30,179 nt of DNA from NCBI GenBank assembly GCA_002717185.1, contig PBDC01000115.1, positions 1-30,179 on the forward strand, written 5' to 3'. The DNA comes from Rhodospirillaceae bacterium. Its GTDB lineage: Bacteria > Pseudomonadota > Alphaproteobacteria > UBA8366 > GCA-2717185. The notes under the pieces are model-generated. The model was given only the letters and a program-made list of their open reading frames with translations, ran no database searches and was not told where the DNA came from. Positions within the stretch are counted from its first letter, which is position 1. Each line of letters begins with the position of its first letter. Of this stretch, positions 23,857 through 30,179 are shown piece after piece. The translations under genes and the position numbers were made by a program.

Positions 23857-25025
23857 TGTGTGGTGGCACCGGTCCGGCAAAGGCTAGCCCGTCTCTGATC
23901 GGGGTCGACCTCCTGTGGTTAGTACCCGGTGACGTTGGCGGCAGTGAGGAGTACGCAGTGCGTACCCTGCTCGCCTACGCGGCCCACGGCCCGGCTGGCA
24001 TGCGACCGGTCGTCCACCTCAGTACTGCGACTGCTGAGGCCCACCCAGAACTGGCGGCCGCGCTGGACCTCGATGTCTGCCCGGTGCGCAACCGGAATCG
24101 GGGACGCCGACTGCTGGCCGAGTCGACCTGGCTGGCTTCACGGACCCGTCACCTGGACGCTGTCCACCACGTGGGTGGGAGGATTCCAATCCGGACGAGC
24201 GCGCCCGTGGCCGTCACCGTCCACGACCTCCAGCCCCTCGACCACCCAGAGAACTTCTCGGTAGCCAAGCGTGCCTATCTGGGTCGGGCGCTTCCCCGTT
24301 CCATACGTCGGGCTGACGTGGTGGTCACCGTGTCGGACACTGTGGCTCGTCAGGTTGTGGATCGGTTTGGGGTGCCGGGCGATCGGGTGGTGGTGGTTTC
24401 ATCGGGAGTCAGTCCACCTGCGGTTGTTTCCGGGTTGGCCCAGCCACCAAGGTTTCCTACCATCCTCTACCCAGCTGTGACCCATCCACACAAGCGCCAC
24501 GTGTTGCTCGTTGAGGCCTTCCACCTGCTGGCCGACCGCCATCCGACCGTTAGGCTCGTGCTCACCGGTGGTATAGGTCGTGCCGAGGCCGAGGTCCACC
24601 AGGCCATCGAGGCGGGGGCACACGCCGATCGGATCGAGCGGACCGGAAGGATCCCGGCTGAGGCGATGGTCGAGCGTCTAGCCGCCTCGTCGATCATGGC
24701 ATTTCCGTCGACCTATGAGGGATTCGGTATTCCCGTCGTGGAGGCCATGGCCGCTGGAGTACCGATCCTGGTGGCGGAGGGAACGCCGGCTGCCGAACTG
24801 GTGGGGCCGGCTTCGGTGCTCTCGGCTGCCGCAGGCCCGAGCCGGTGGGCCGAAGGGCTGGAGCGCTTGCTTGTCGACGACGGTCATCGACTGGAGCGGG
24901 TAGAAGAGGGCCTCGTCGGGGCAATGGCCCACACTTGGGAGGTTTCGGCAGCGGCCCTGGAGCAGGCGTGGCGACTCCTCTTGGCCACCGGGTCGTCCTC
25001 CTCGCGGTCTGGTACGAGGATCTGA
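23856..25025 (+). CDS. GT4 family glycosyltransferase
   Basis: A 389-residue GT4 enzyme of the same broad type as the preceding one: VTVHDLQPLDHPENFS in the acceptor domain, ILYPAVTHPHKRHVLLVEAF at the domain boundary, LVLTGG, and the EX7E pair Glu288/Glu296 in YEGFGIPVVEAMAAGVPIL. The two proteins share layout but are well diverged, so they probably act in successive steps. The ATG at 23856 overlaps the upstream stop; the longer open frame upstream runs through the neighbouring gene in another frame and is not coding. A Ser-rich C-terminus (about GSSSSRSG) has no obvious function. The next gene begins 2 bp after the stop. Confidence 0.86.
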   Translation: MCGGTGPAKASPSLIGVDLLWLVPGDVGGSEEYAVRTLLAYAAHGPAGMRPVVHLSTATAEAHPELAAALDLDVCPVRNRNRGRRLLAESTWLASRTRHLDAVHHVGGRIPIRTSAPVAVTVHDLQPLDHPENFSVAKRAYLGRALPRSIRRADVVVTVSDTVARQVVDRFGVPGDRVVVVSSGVSPPAVVSGLAQPPRFPTILYPAVTHPHKRHVLLVEAFHLLADRHPTVRLVLTGGIGRAEAEVHQAIEAGAHADRIERTGRIPAEAMVERLAASSIMAFPSTYEGFGIPVVEAMAAGVPILVAEGTPAAELVGPASVLSAAAGPSRWAEGLERLLVDDGHRLERVEEGLVGAMAHTWEVSAAALEQAWRLLLATGSSSSRSGTRI

Positions 25026-25027
25026 CG

Positions 25028-26293
25028 GTGCGCCTCCTGATCCTGACCCCGCATTTCCGGCCTGATTCGGCGCCCACCGGTGAGATGGTTTCGTCAATCG
25101 TTGAGGGCCTGACCGCCGAGGGCCACGACGTTCACGTCCTCACCTCACTGCCCTGGTACCGGGACCACCGGATCGAGCGCGATTGGCGTGGCCGGCTAGT
25201 GCGCCGGGGATACTGCGGTGCGGTGACGGTGACTCGCGTCTACCCGTTCCCTGCCAACAAGCGAAACCTGTGGGCCCGAGCCATGGGGTTCATTGGCTTG
25301 ACCGGCTTGGCCACGTTGGTCGGGCTGACCATCAGGGGGCCGTTCGCCGGTGTCGTGGCCGTGTCGCCACCACTGACTTTCGGGGCAGCCGGCTGGCTGT
25401 TAGCCCGACGGCACCGTTGCCCGTTGGTGTTTAACGTCCAAGACGTGTTCCCTGACGTTGCCGTTGAGGTGGGGGCAATCCGGTCTCCACGAGCAATCCG
25501 GTTCTTCCGGTGGATGGAGAGGATTACCTATCGTCGGGCCGACGCCGTCACCGTCCTATCCGAAGACCTAGCGACCAACGTGGTAGCCAAACTGACCGGT
25601 TCAGAAACGCGGTGCGGTGCGCAATCAGTGGGGAATCAGATAGTGAGGCCGGTGGTGAAGGTGATTCCCAACTTCGTAGACGTGGATGCGATCCGGCCGT
25701 CCGTCCGTATGACGGAGTACCGCAGAGAACATGGGCTGGGCGACCGGACGGTGGTGATGTACGCCGGGAACCTTGGACACTCCCAGTCACTAGATCTTGT
25801 GATTGGGGCCGCCGACCGCCACCGGGACCGACCGGACCTCGTCTACGTGCTGAACGGGGGAGGGGTACGGGCTCATGCGATGCGTCGCGCAGCTGAGTCT
25901 CGATCCAACCTGGTTGTCGTCGAGTACCAGCCCCGGGAGCGGGTGTCCGAGGTGCTGGCCAGCGCCGACCTTCACCTCGTGCCGCTTCGGGCCGGCTTGG
26001 GGGCGTCTAGCGTCCCGTCCAAGATCTACTCAATTCTGGCGGCTGGACGACCGGTGGTCGCCTCGATCGACGAGGGGTCCGAAGTGGCCCGCGTGGTTGG
26101 AGAGGCTGGCGCCGGTGTGGCTGTCCCACCTGATGATCTCGACGCCCTTGTGAGGGCCGTCGAGGATCTCGTCGCTGATCCGAGAGAGCGGGCCAGGATG
26201 GGTAATTCTGGCCGTAGGTGGGCCGAGGCGTGGAACTCACCCCGCCAGGTCGCATCGACTTATGCCGACCTGATCACTGAACTAGCCCGCTGA
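25028..26293 (+). CDS. GT4 glycosyltransferase, WcaI/WbuB-like
   Basis: A 421-residue GT4 protein of the colanic-acid WcaI/WbuB type: LLILTPHFRPDSAPTGEMV at the N-terminus, LVFNVQDVFPDVAVEVGAI, ERITYRRADAVTVLSEDL, KVIPNFVDVDAIRP and VPSKIYSILAAGRPVVAS. Family members add fucose or an N-acetylamino sugar to a lipid-linked chain. One hydrophobic stretch (about residues 87-105) may be the membrane-associating segment common in this group. A roughly 17-residue insertion of unusual composition lies before KVIPNFVD (DNA about 25602-25653). GAGGA precedes the GTG at 25028, 2 bp after the previous stop. A longer frame upstream overlaps the preceding gene and is rejected. Confidence 0.86.
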   Translation: MRLLILTPHFRPDSAPTGEMVSSIVEGLTAEGHDVHVLTSLPWYRDHRIERDWRGRLVRRGYCGAVTVTRVYPFPANKRNLWARAMGFIGLTGLATLVGLTIRGPFAGVVAVSPPLTFGAAGWLLARRHRCPLVFNVQDVFPDVAVEVGAIRSPRAIRFFRWMERITYRRADAVTVLSEDLATNVVAKLTGSETRCGAQSVGNQIVRPVVKVIPNFVDVDAIRPSVRMTEYRREHGLGDRTVVMYAGNLGHSQSLDLVIGAADRHRDRPDLVYVLNGGGVRAHAMRRAAESRSNLVVVEYQPRERVSEVLASADLHLVPLRAGLGASSVPSKIYSILAAGRPVVASIDEGSEVARVVGEAGAGVAVPPDDLDALVRAVEDLVADPRERARMGNSGRRWAEAWNSPRQVASTYADLITELAR

Positions 26294-26336
26294 ACCGCTC
26301 CACCAGGTCGGACAGATGATCCAAGCGGGCCTCCGA

Positions 26337-26342
26337 TAGCCT
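26337..26342 (+). promoter_or_regulatory. putative -10 box, histidine-rich protein gene
   Basis: TAGCCT ends 8 nt before the ATG at 26351, in a 57-bp gap after the glycosyltransferase. No Shine-Dalgarno sequence lies between, so the gene may have its own leaderless transcript. Confidence 0.4.
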
Positions 26343-26350
26343 CAGCGCCC

Positions 26351-27037
26351 ATGGCACGTGGAGATTCAGCGAGCAAGGTTGCGCGTGCCGCCCGGGCAGG
26401 AGCCTCAGGCGGTATTGGGGAGCGACGGAAAATGGGCTTTCCGGTGATGGTGGCCCTTGTCGTCGTCCTCGGCGCACTGCTGGTCTTCTGGGCACGGACC
26501 GACCGGGACGCCACCTCAGCGCCGCGGGTAGGCGACCACTGGCACTCGGCGTACGACGTGTACGTCTGTGACACCTTCCGCTCGAAGATCGTGCTGGAGA
26601 CCGATCCCAACGGCATTCACAGCCACGGCGACGGCTTAATTCACATCCACCCATTCAACAAACTGGCATCGGGTCGTGACGCCGTCCTCGGTGAGTTCTT
26701 TGCCGCCTTCGGTGGCTTCATCGATGACCAGTCGTTCATGCTTGACACGGGCGAGACAGTGGTAGAGGGGTTTGACTGCGGTGGCGAGCCGGCGGTGTTG
26801 AAGGTGGCCCGCTTCGACGCCGACGACCTCAGTCGTGAGCCCGAGATTCTGACCGAGGATCTGGCCAATCTGCGCCTGCTCAAGAACCGGGAGGCGTTCA
26901 CCATCGCAATGGTGCCCGAGTCCGTCGATCCTCCGGCACCCCGTGCCGAACGGCTGTCGTTCTTGGACACCGTGGATCCGAATCTACTGCAGTCGGACTC
27001 GCCGACATTGGCGACTACGACGACCACAGCGGACTAG
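26351..27037 (+). CDS. membrane-anchored histidine-rich protein of unknown function
   Basis: Not recognised as a named family. The 228-residue protein has a basic N-terminal tail (1-28), one membrane helix (about 30-47) and a predicted extracellular domain. That domain has two histidine clusters: HWH (His63, His65) and GIHSHGDGLIHIHPF (His90, 92, 98 and 100), a spacing suited to binding a metal ion. Cys73 and Cys143 could form a disulfide. A WARTDRD stalk follows the helix, and the C-terminus ends in a Thr run (TTTTTAD). No lipobox is present. It lies between glycosyltransferases and a nucleotidyltransferase in an envelope cluster, so a cell-surface role is likely, but the reaction is unknown. 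It could be metal-binding or an inactive scaffold. Confidence 0.75.
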   Translation: MARGDSASKVARAARAGASGGIGERRKMGFPVMVALVVVLGALLVFWARTDRDATSAPRVGDHWHSAYDVYVCDTFRSKIVLETDPNGIHSHGDGLIHIHPFNKLASGRDAVLGEFFAAFGGFIDDQSFMLDTGETVVEGFDCGGEPAVLKVARFDADDLSREPEILTEDLANLRLLKNREAFTIAMVPESVDPPAPRAERLSFLDTVDPNLLQSDSPTLATTTTTAD

Positions 27038-27048
27038 CCGGTCGGGCC

Positions 27049-28125
27049 GTGCAGGCCGTTGTCCTCGTCGGGGGACTGGGAACCCGCCTTCGTCCGTTGA
27101 CCGCGGACATTCCAAAGCAGATGTTGCCGGTGGTAGATCGGCCCATGATTGAGCACGTCGTGGCTCATTTAGGCGACCACGGGGTGACTCGGGTGGTGTT
27201 GTCAATGGGATTCCGACCCGAATCTTTCATCGATGCTTACCCGGATGGTGTGTGCGCTGGTATCCCGATTCGTTACGCGGTCGAACCCGAACCGCTGGAT
27301 ACGGCGGGTGCGGTTCGGTTCGCGGCGGTCGACGCCGGCATCGTGGAGACCTTCCTGGTTCTGAACGGTGACGTCCTGACCGACCTCGACGTTTCGGCCA
27401 TGGTCGACCGTCACCGGACGGCGGGAGCGACGGGGACTATCGCCCTAACCGAGGTGGACGATCCGTCGCACTACGGCGTGGTTGACCTTGTACCTGATCG
27501 CGAACCCGACGGGGAGGTTCCCGGCGAGCCGGTGGCTGGGGTCTCCGGTCTAGTGCGGGGCTTCGTGGAAAAGCCATTGCCCGGCGAGGCCCCCTCCCGA
27601 TGGGTGAACGCGGGGACGTACGTGCTGGAGCCCTCGATTTTGGATCGAATCGAAGGCGGTCGACGGGTGTCCATCGAACGTGAAGTCTTCCCGTCTCTGG
27701 CCGCCGAGGGAAGCCTGCGGGCACTTTGCTCGGCCTCCTACTGGTTGGACACCGGTACCCCGGAGACCTACCTCAAGGCCCAGTTGGACCTCATCGACGG
27801 AACCCGCGCACTGATGGACCCAGTTTCCCGCACGGCGATGGTGGCCGCCGACGCCGAGGTGGAGCGATCCGTGCTCCTTCCAGGGGCCTCGGTCGCTTCC
27901 GGTGCACGGGTGTGTGACGCTGTCCTCATGGAGGGAGCCGCGGTGGAGGCCGGGGCGACAGTCCGTGACTCGGTCTTGGGTCCAGGTGCTCGGGTGGGCA
28001 AGCGGGCGGTGGTCACCGGTCTAAGCATTGTCGGGCGAGCAGCAGTGGCTCCTGCTGATGCGAAACTGGATGGGATCCGCCTCCCCGATGGCCCATCTGA
28101 CGAGCGATTCTCGAGGAAGGGTTGA
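27049..28125 (+). CDS. mannose-1-phosphate guanylyltransferase-like nucleotidyltransferase
   Basis: A 358-residue sugar-phosphate nucleotidyltransferase. The N-terminal catalytic domain opens VVLVGGLGTRLRPLT followed by IPKQMLPV, the nucleotide-binding signature, and has LVLNGDVLTDLD and GFVEKPLPG. The segment VSIEREVFPSLAAEG and SYWLDTGTPETYLKAQ resemble mycobacterial Rv3264c, a mannose-1-phosphate guanylyltransferase. The C-terminal 95 residues form a left-handed beta-helix (hexapeptides such as VEAGATVRDSVLGPGARVG). GDP-mannose is therefore the best guess for the product; dTDP-glucose or UDP-glucose cannot be excluded. GTG 27049 follows the previous stop by 11 bp; galE follows by 3 bp. Confidence 0.82.
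   Translation: MQAVVLVGGLGTRLRPLTADIPKQMLPVVDRPMIEHVVAHLGDHGVTRVVLSMGFRPESFIDAYPDGVCAGIPIRYAVEPEPLDTAGAVRFAAVDAGIVETFLVLNGDVLTDLDVSAMVDRHRTAGATGTIALTEVDDPSHYGVVDLVPDREPDGEVPGEPVAGVSGLVRGFVEKPLPGEAPSRWVNAGTYVLEPSILDRIEGGRRVSIEREVFPSLAAEGSLRALCSASYWLDTGTPETYLKAQLDLIDGTRALMDPVSRTAMVAADAEVERSVLLPGASVASGARVCDAVLMEGAAVEAGATVRDSVLGPGARVGKRAVVTGLSIVGRAAVAPADAKLDGIRLPDGPSDERFSRKG
28113..28121 (+). promoter_or_regulatory. Shine-Dalgarno site for galE
   Basis: GAGGAAGGG ends 7 nt before the GTG at 28129 and fixes that start. It lies at the 3' end of the nucleotidyltransferase gene. Confidence 0.6.
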
Positions 28126-28128
28126 CCG

Positions 28129-29139
28129 GTGGCGGTGCTGGTAACCGGTGGCGCCGGATACATCGGTAGCCACACCGTGGTGGCCCTGCACGATGCTGGT
28201 CGACGGATAGTCGTACTCGACAACCTGTCAAACTCCTCGGAAAGGGCCGTGGAAGCCATGCGGGCCCTGACGGGAAGCAATTTGCCCTTTGTGCAGGGCG
28301 ACGCTGCCGACGTTGACCTGGTGTCCCGCACCATCGTCGAACACGACATTGATGAGGTGGTCCACTTCGCGGCGTTCAAGTCGGTATCGGAGTCGGTACA
28401 ACGGCCCCTGGCCTACTTCGCCAACAACATGGGGTCGCTGGTTGGCGTAGTACAGGCAATGGAGGCCACTGGAGTGCGCCGGATGGTCTTCTCGTCGTCG
28501 TGCACCGTCTACGGGGAGCCCGACGAGGTGCCGGTTACAGAGGAGTCACCCACTGCAGCAACCAACCCCTATGGCTGGACCAAACTGCATGGCGAACAGT
28601 TCCTTGAGCAGGTGGCGGCGGTCGGGGGGCTCGACGTGATGATCCTGCGCTACTTCAACCCGGTGGGTGCCCACCCGTCGGGATCTATGGGTGACGATCC
28701 GCACGGGGCGCCAGCCAACCTCGTGCCCCACCTGATGCAGGTGGCAGCCGGGCGCTTAGACCGCCTTCCGGTATTCGGTGCCGACTACGACACCCCGGAC
28801 GGGTCACCAGTGCGCGACTACCTCCACGTCGTTGATCTAGCAGAAGGGCACGTAGTAGCACTCGATACATTGCCCGCCCACCCGGGGTGCAGAGCGATCA
28901 ACCTGGGGACCGGGCGAGGATACTCCGTGCTCGAGGTGGTCGCCGCCGCCGAACAAGCTCTCGGACGTTCGGTCGCCCACGAGGTGGTGGATCGCCGTCC
29001 TGGTGACGTGGCCTGCATCTGGGCTGGAACCAACCTCGCCAAGCGGCTACTGGGATGGACCGCCAGTCGCGGCCTGACCGAGATGTTGGTCGACCATTGG
29101 CGCTGGCAGGAGGCCCACCCCGACGGTTACGGCAACTGA
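28129..29139 (+). CDS. galE: UDP-glucose 4-epimerase
   Basis: A 336-residue extended SDR enzyme with full GalE hallmarks: GGAGYIGSH (7-15), the VLDNLSNSS loop (29-37), HFAAFKSVSESV (79-90), SSSCTVYG (122-129, catalytic Ser124) and NPYGWTK (146-152, Tyr148/Lys152), then LRYFNPVGAHPSG and the VRDYLHVVDLAEGH segment. It interconverts UDP-glucose and UDP-galactose with bound NAD, supplying UDP-Gal for glycan synthesis. Length is typical. It is the last gene of the second envelope cluster, begins with GTG after a good ribosome-binding site, and is convergent with cofE; the 56-bp gap between them shows only an 8-bp palindrome (29161-29168) and no clear terminator. Confidence 0.94.
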   Translation: MAVLVTGGAGYIGSHTVVALHDAGRRIVVLDNLSNSSERAVEAMRALTGSNLPFVQGDAADVDLVSRTIVEHDIDEVVHFAAFKSVSESVQRPLAYFANNMGSLVGVVQAMEATGVRRMVFSSSCTVYGEPDEVPVTEESPTAATNPYGWTKLHGEQFLEQVAAVGGLDVMILRYFNPVGAHPSGSMGDDPHGAPANLVPHLMQVAAGRLDRLPVFGADYDTPDGSPVRDYLHVVDLAEGHVVALDTLPAHPGCRAINLGTGRGYSVLEVVAAAEQALGRSVAHEVVDRRPGDVACIWAGTNLAKRLLGWTASRGLTEMLVDHWRWQEAHPDGYGN

Positions 29140-29195
29140 TCCGCCTCCGGCGACCACACTTGGCGCCACAGCGGCATCTGGCGAAAGATTTGCGC

Positions 29196-29906
29196 CTACC
29201 GGAAGAGGTCGTCAGCGGGGTCCCTGACCACGTCGGCAACCACCCCACCGTTGCCGAACCACGACGAGTCGACCCCCCGCACGATGGCCACAGGCACGCC
29301 GTCGGCCTTACCCATTACCAGTTCGGCGGCCGAGGCGATCTCATCGACGACGGCGACCTCGGTGACCTGGAGTTCTCGCCCCAGGGCATCGTTGGTGCCC
29401 CGGAGGTCTACCACCGGTCGGAGGCCGGCACAGCCGATGGCCACGTCGGTGACTCCACGTCGCCAAGGCCGGCCGAATGTGTCGCTGATCACCACGGCTA
29501 CGTCGACGCCGAAACGGTGGATCAGAGCATCGCGGATCCTGCGAGCCGAGCGGTCCGAGTCAACTGGGAGGAGAGCAGCCCGACCGGCTTCCACATTGGA
29601 TAAGTCGATACCGGCGTTGGCGCACACGAACCCGTGCTCGGTCTCGCTGATGATCAGGTCACCTCGACGCCGGAGTATCCGGACCGACTCACGTTCTACC
29701 AGCGGCTTGTGTCCGACCTTGGGGTCCACGTCGACTAGACGATCTTCGGCCTTAGAGACCACCTTCTGGGTCACCACCAGCACGTCGCCGTCAAGAAGGC
29801 TTTCCTCGGTCCGCCGTGTCGCCTCGGCGATCATGGCCGCCAGGTCGTCGCCAGGTCCGATCTCTCCAATGCCGGTAACCGGGATAATGATCAATGAGCC
29901 GCTCAT
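29196..29906 (-). CDS. cofE: coenzyme F420-0:L-glutamate ligase
   Basis: A 236-residue CofE. The N-terminus IIPVTGIGEIGPGDDLA, then DVLVVTQKVVSKAE (41-54), ISETEHGFVCANAGID and ISDTFGRPWRRGVTDVAIG are conserved landmarks for GTP and metal binding. CofE adds glutamates to F420-0 in a GTP-dependent reaction. Unlike mycobacterial FbiB, there is no C-terminal nitroreductase-like domain; the chain stops at the normal CofE length. The ATG at 29906 overlaps the cofD stop as ATGA, which supports this start; a longer frame to 30014 would run inside cofD. The pair indicates F420 synthesis, common in actinobacteria. Confidence 0.93.
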   Translation of the reverse strand: MSGSLIIIPVTGIGEIGPGDDLAAMIAEATRRTEESLLDGDVLVVTQKVVSKAEDRLVDVDPKVGHKPLVERESVRILRRRGDLIISETEHGFVCANAGIDLSNVEAGRAALLPVDSDRSARRIRDALIHRFGVDVAVVISDTFGRPWRRGVTDVAIGCAGLRPVVDLRGTNDALGRELQVTEVAVVDEIASAAELVMGKADGVPVAIVRGVDSSWFGNGGVVADVVRDPADDLFR

Positions 29907-30179
29907 CGTCGCTGCTCCGTTTGTGGGTTTACTGACAGAGTCGAGGAGAGGATGGTCCGGCAGAGGTCGATGGTGACCCCAATGTCGGTCATCACCGTCG
30001 GGGTGACCACACACGCCATGCCCTCGGCCTCGACGGCATCGGCCAGGCCGGCATCCACGTCGTCCACCACGAGGGTGGCAGCGATGTCCCGGTAGAGCCG
30101 GGCGACGCCGACCACCGTCGCTTCGTGGCCGAGCTCGCGCAGCATCCGCTCGGCAGGACCTTTCAGGGCCGAGCCGGCA
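29903..30179 (-). CDS. cofD: 2-phospho-L-lactate transferase, 3' end (partial)
   Basis: The last 91 residues of a CofD/FbiA protein; the gene continues beyond the right edge of the window. GSALKGPAERMLRELG, ATVVGVARLYRDIAATLVVDD and DAVEAEGMACVVTPTVMTD are characteristic of the C-terminal half. CofD joins the lactyl-phosphate (or phosphoenolpyruvate-derived) moiety to the deazaflavin Fo, the step before CofE. An internal ATG at 30145 is not the true start because the conserved sequence continues upstream to the edge. It overlaps cofE by 4 bp. Confidence 0.92.
   Translation of the reverse strand, partial: AGSALKGPAERMLRELGHEATVVGVARLYRDIAATLVVDDVDAGLADAVEAEGMACVVTPTVMTDIGVTIDLCRTILSSTLSVNPQTEQRR

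Noticed and set aside
29140..29195. Terminator between galE and cofE
   Set aside because: Only an 8-bp palindrome and a 4-bp interrupted stem are present, with no T-run; too weak to call.

Overview
The window reads as chromosomal DNA from a GC-rich actinobacterium, most plausibly an uncultured relative of the Acidimicrobiia. Evidence: actinobacterial-type acetyl/propionyl-CoA carboxylase alpha subunit (biotin carboxylase plus biotin carrier in one chain), a coenzyme F420 gene pair (cofD-cofE), an LCP-family cell-wall ligase, a Rv3264c-like GDP-mannose-type nucleotidyltransferase, many GTG starts, and several genes that look leaderless. The class-level placement is inference. The whole window is densely coding; the longest non-coding gap is about 130 bp (17228-17357), and I saw no tRNA, rRNA, CRISPR, insertion sequence or phage gene.

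Region 1 (21-15635, all + strand) is a surface-glycan operon of 14 genes, mostly joined by ATGA/GTGA start-stop overlaps. It contains a LIC12162-family putative transferase, an MsbA/PglK-like ABC exporter, an SDR sugar epimerase, three genes for a 2,3-diamino-2,3-dideoxy-hexuronic acid (aminotransferase WbpE/WlbC, N-acetyltransferase WbpD/WlbB, 3-dehydrogenase WbpB/WlbA), a second DegT aminotransferase, two tandem-duplicated glycosyltransferases, a second hexapeptide acyltransferase, the three-part amidotransferase HisH2-HisF2-WbpG that makes an acetamidino group in Pseudomonas B-band O antigen, and a NodU/CmcH carbamoyltransferase. Read together they predict an acetamidino-bearing diamino-uronic acid in a decorated (acylated, carbamoylated) surface glycan. 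The UDP-GlcNAc 6-dehydrogenase (WbpA) and 2-epimerase (WbpI) steps are not in the window.

Region 2 (15647-20921) holds a GT2 glycosyltransferase on the - strand, then housekeeping genes: the biotin-dependent carboxylase alpha chain (-), its biotin ligase birA (+) transcribed divergently from a tiny shared promoter, and a class IV PLP aminotransferase (-).

Region 3 (21000-29139, + strand) is a second envelope cluster: an LCP ligase, three GT4 glycosyltransferases, a membrane-anchored histidine-rich protein of unknown function, a mannose-1-phosphate guanylyltransferase-like enzyme and GalE. Region 4 (29196-30179, - strand) is cofE and the 3' end of cofD, cut by the window edge.

The strongest leads are the amidino-uronic-acid pathway in an actinobacterium, a repeated pattern of a TANNNT-like -10 box placed 6-8 nt before the start codon of nearly every uncoupled gene, the compact birA/carboxylase divergent promoter, and the histidine-rich protein at 26351-27037.
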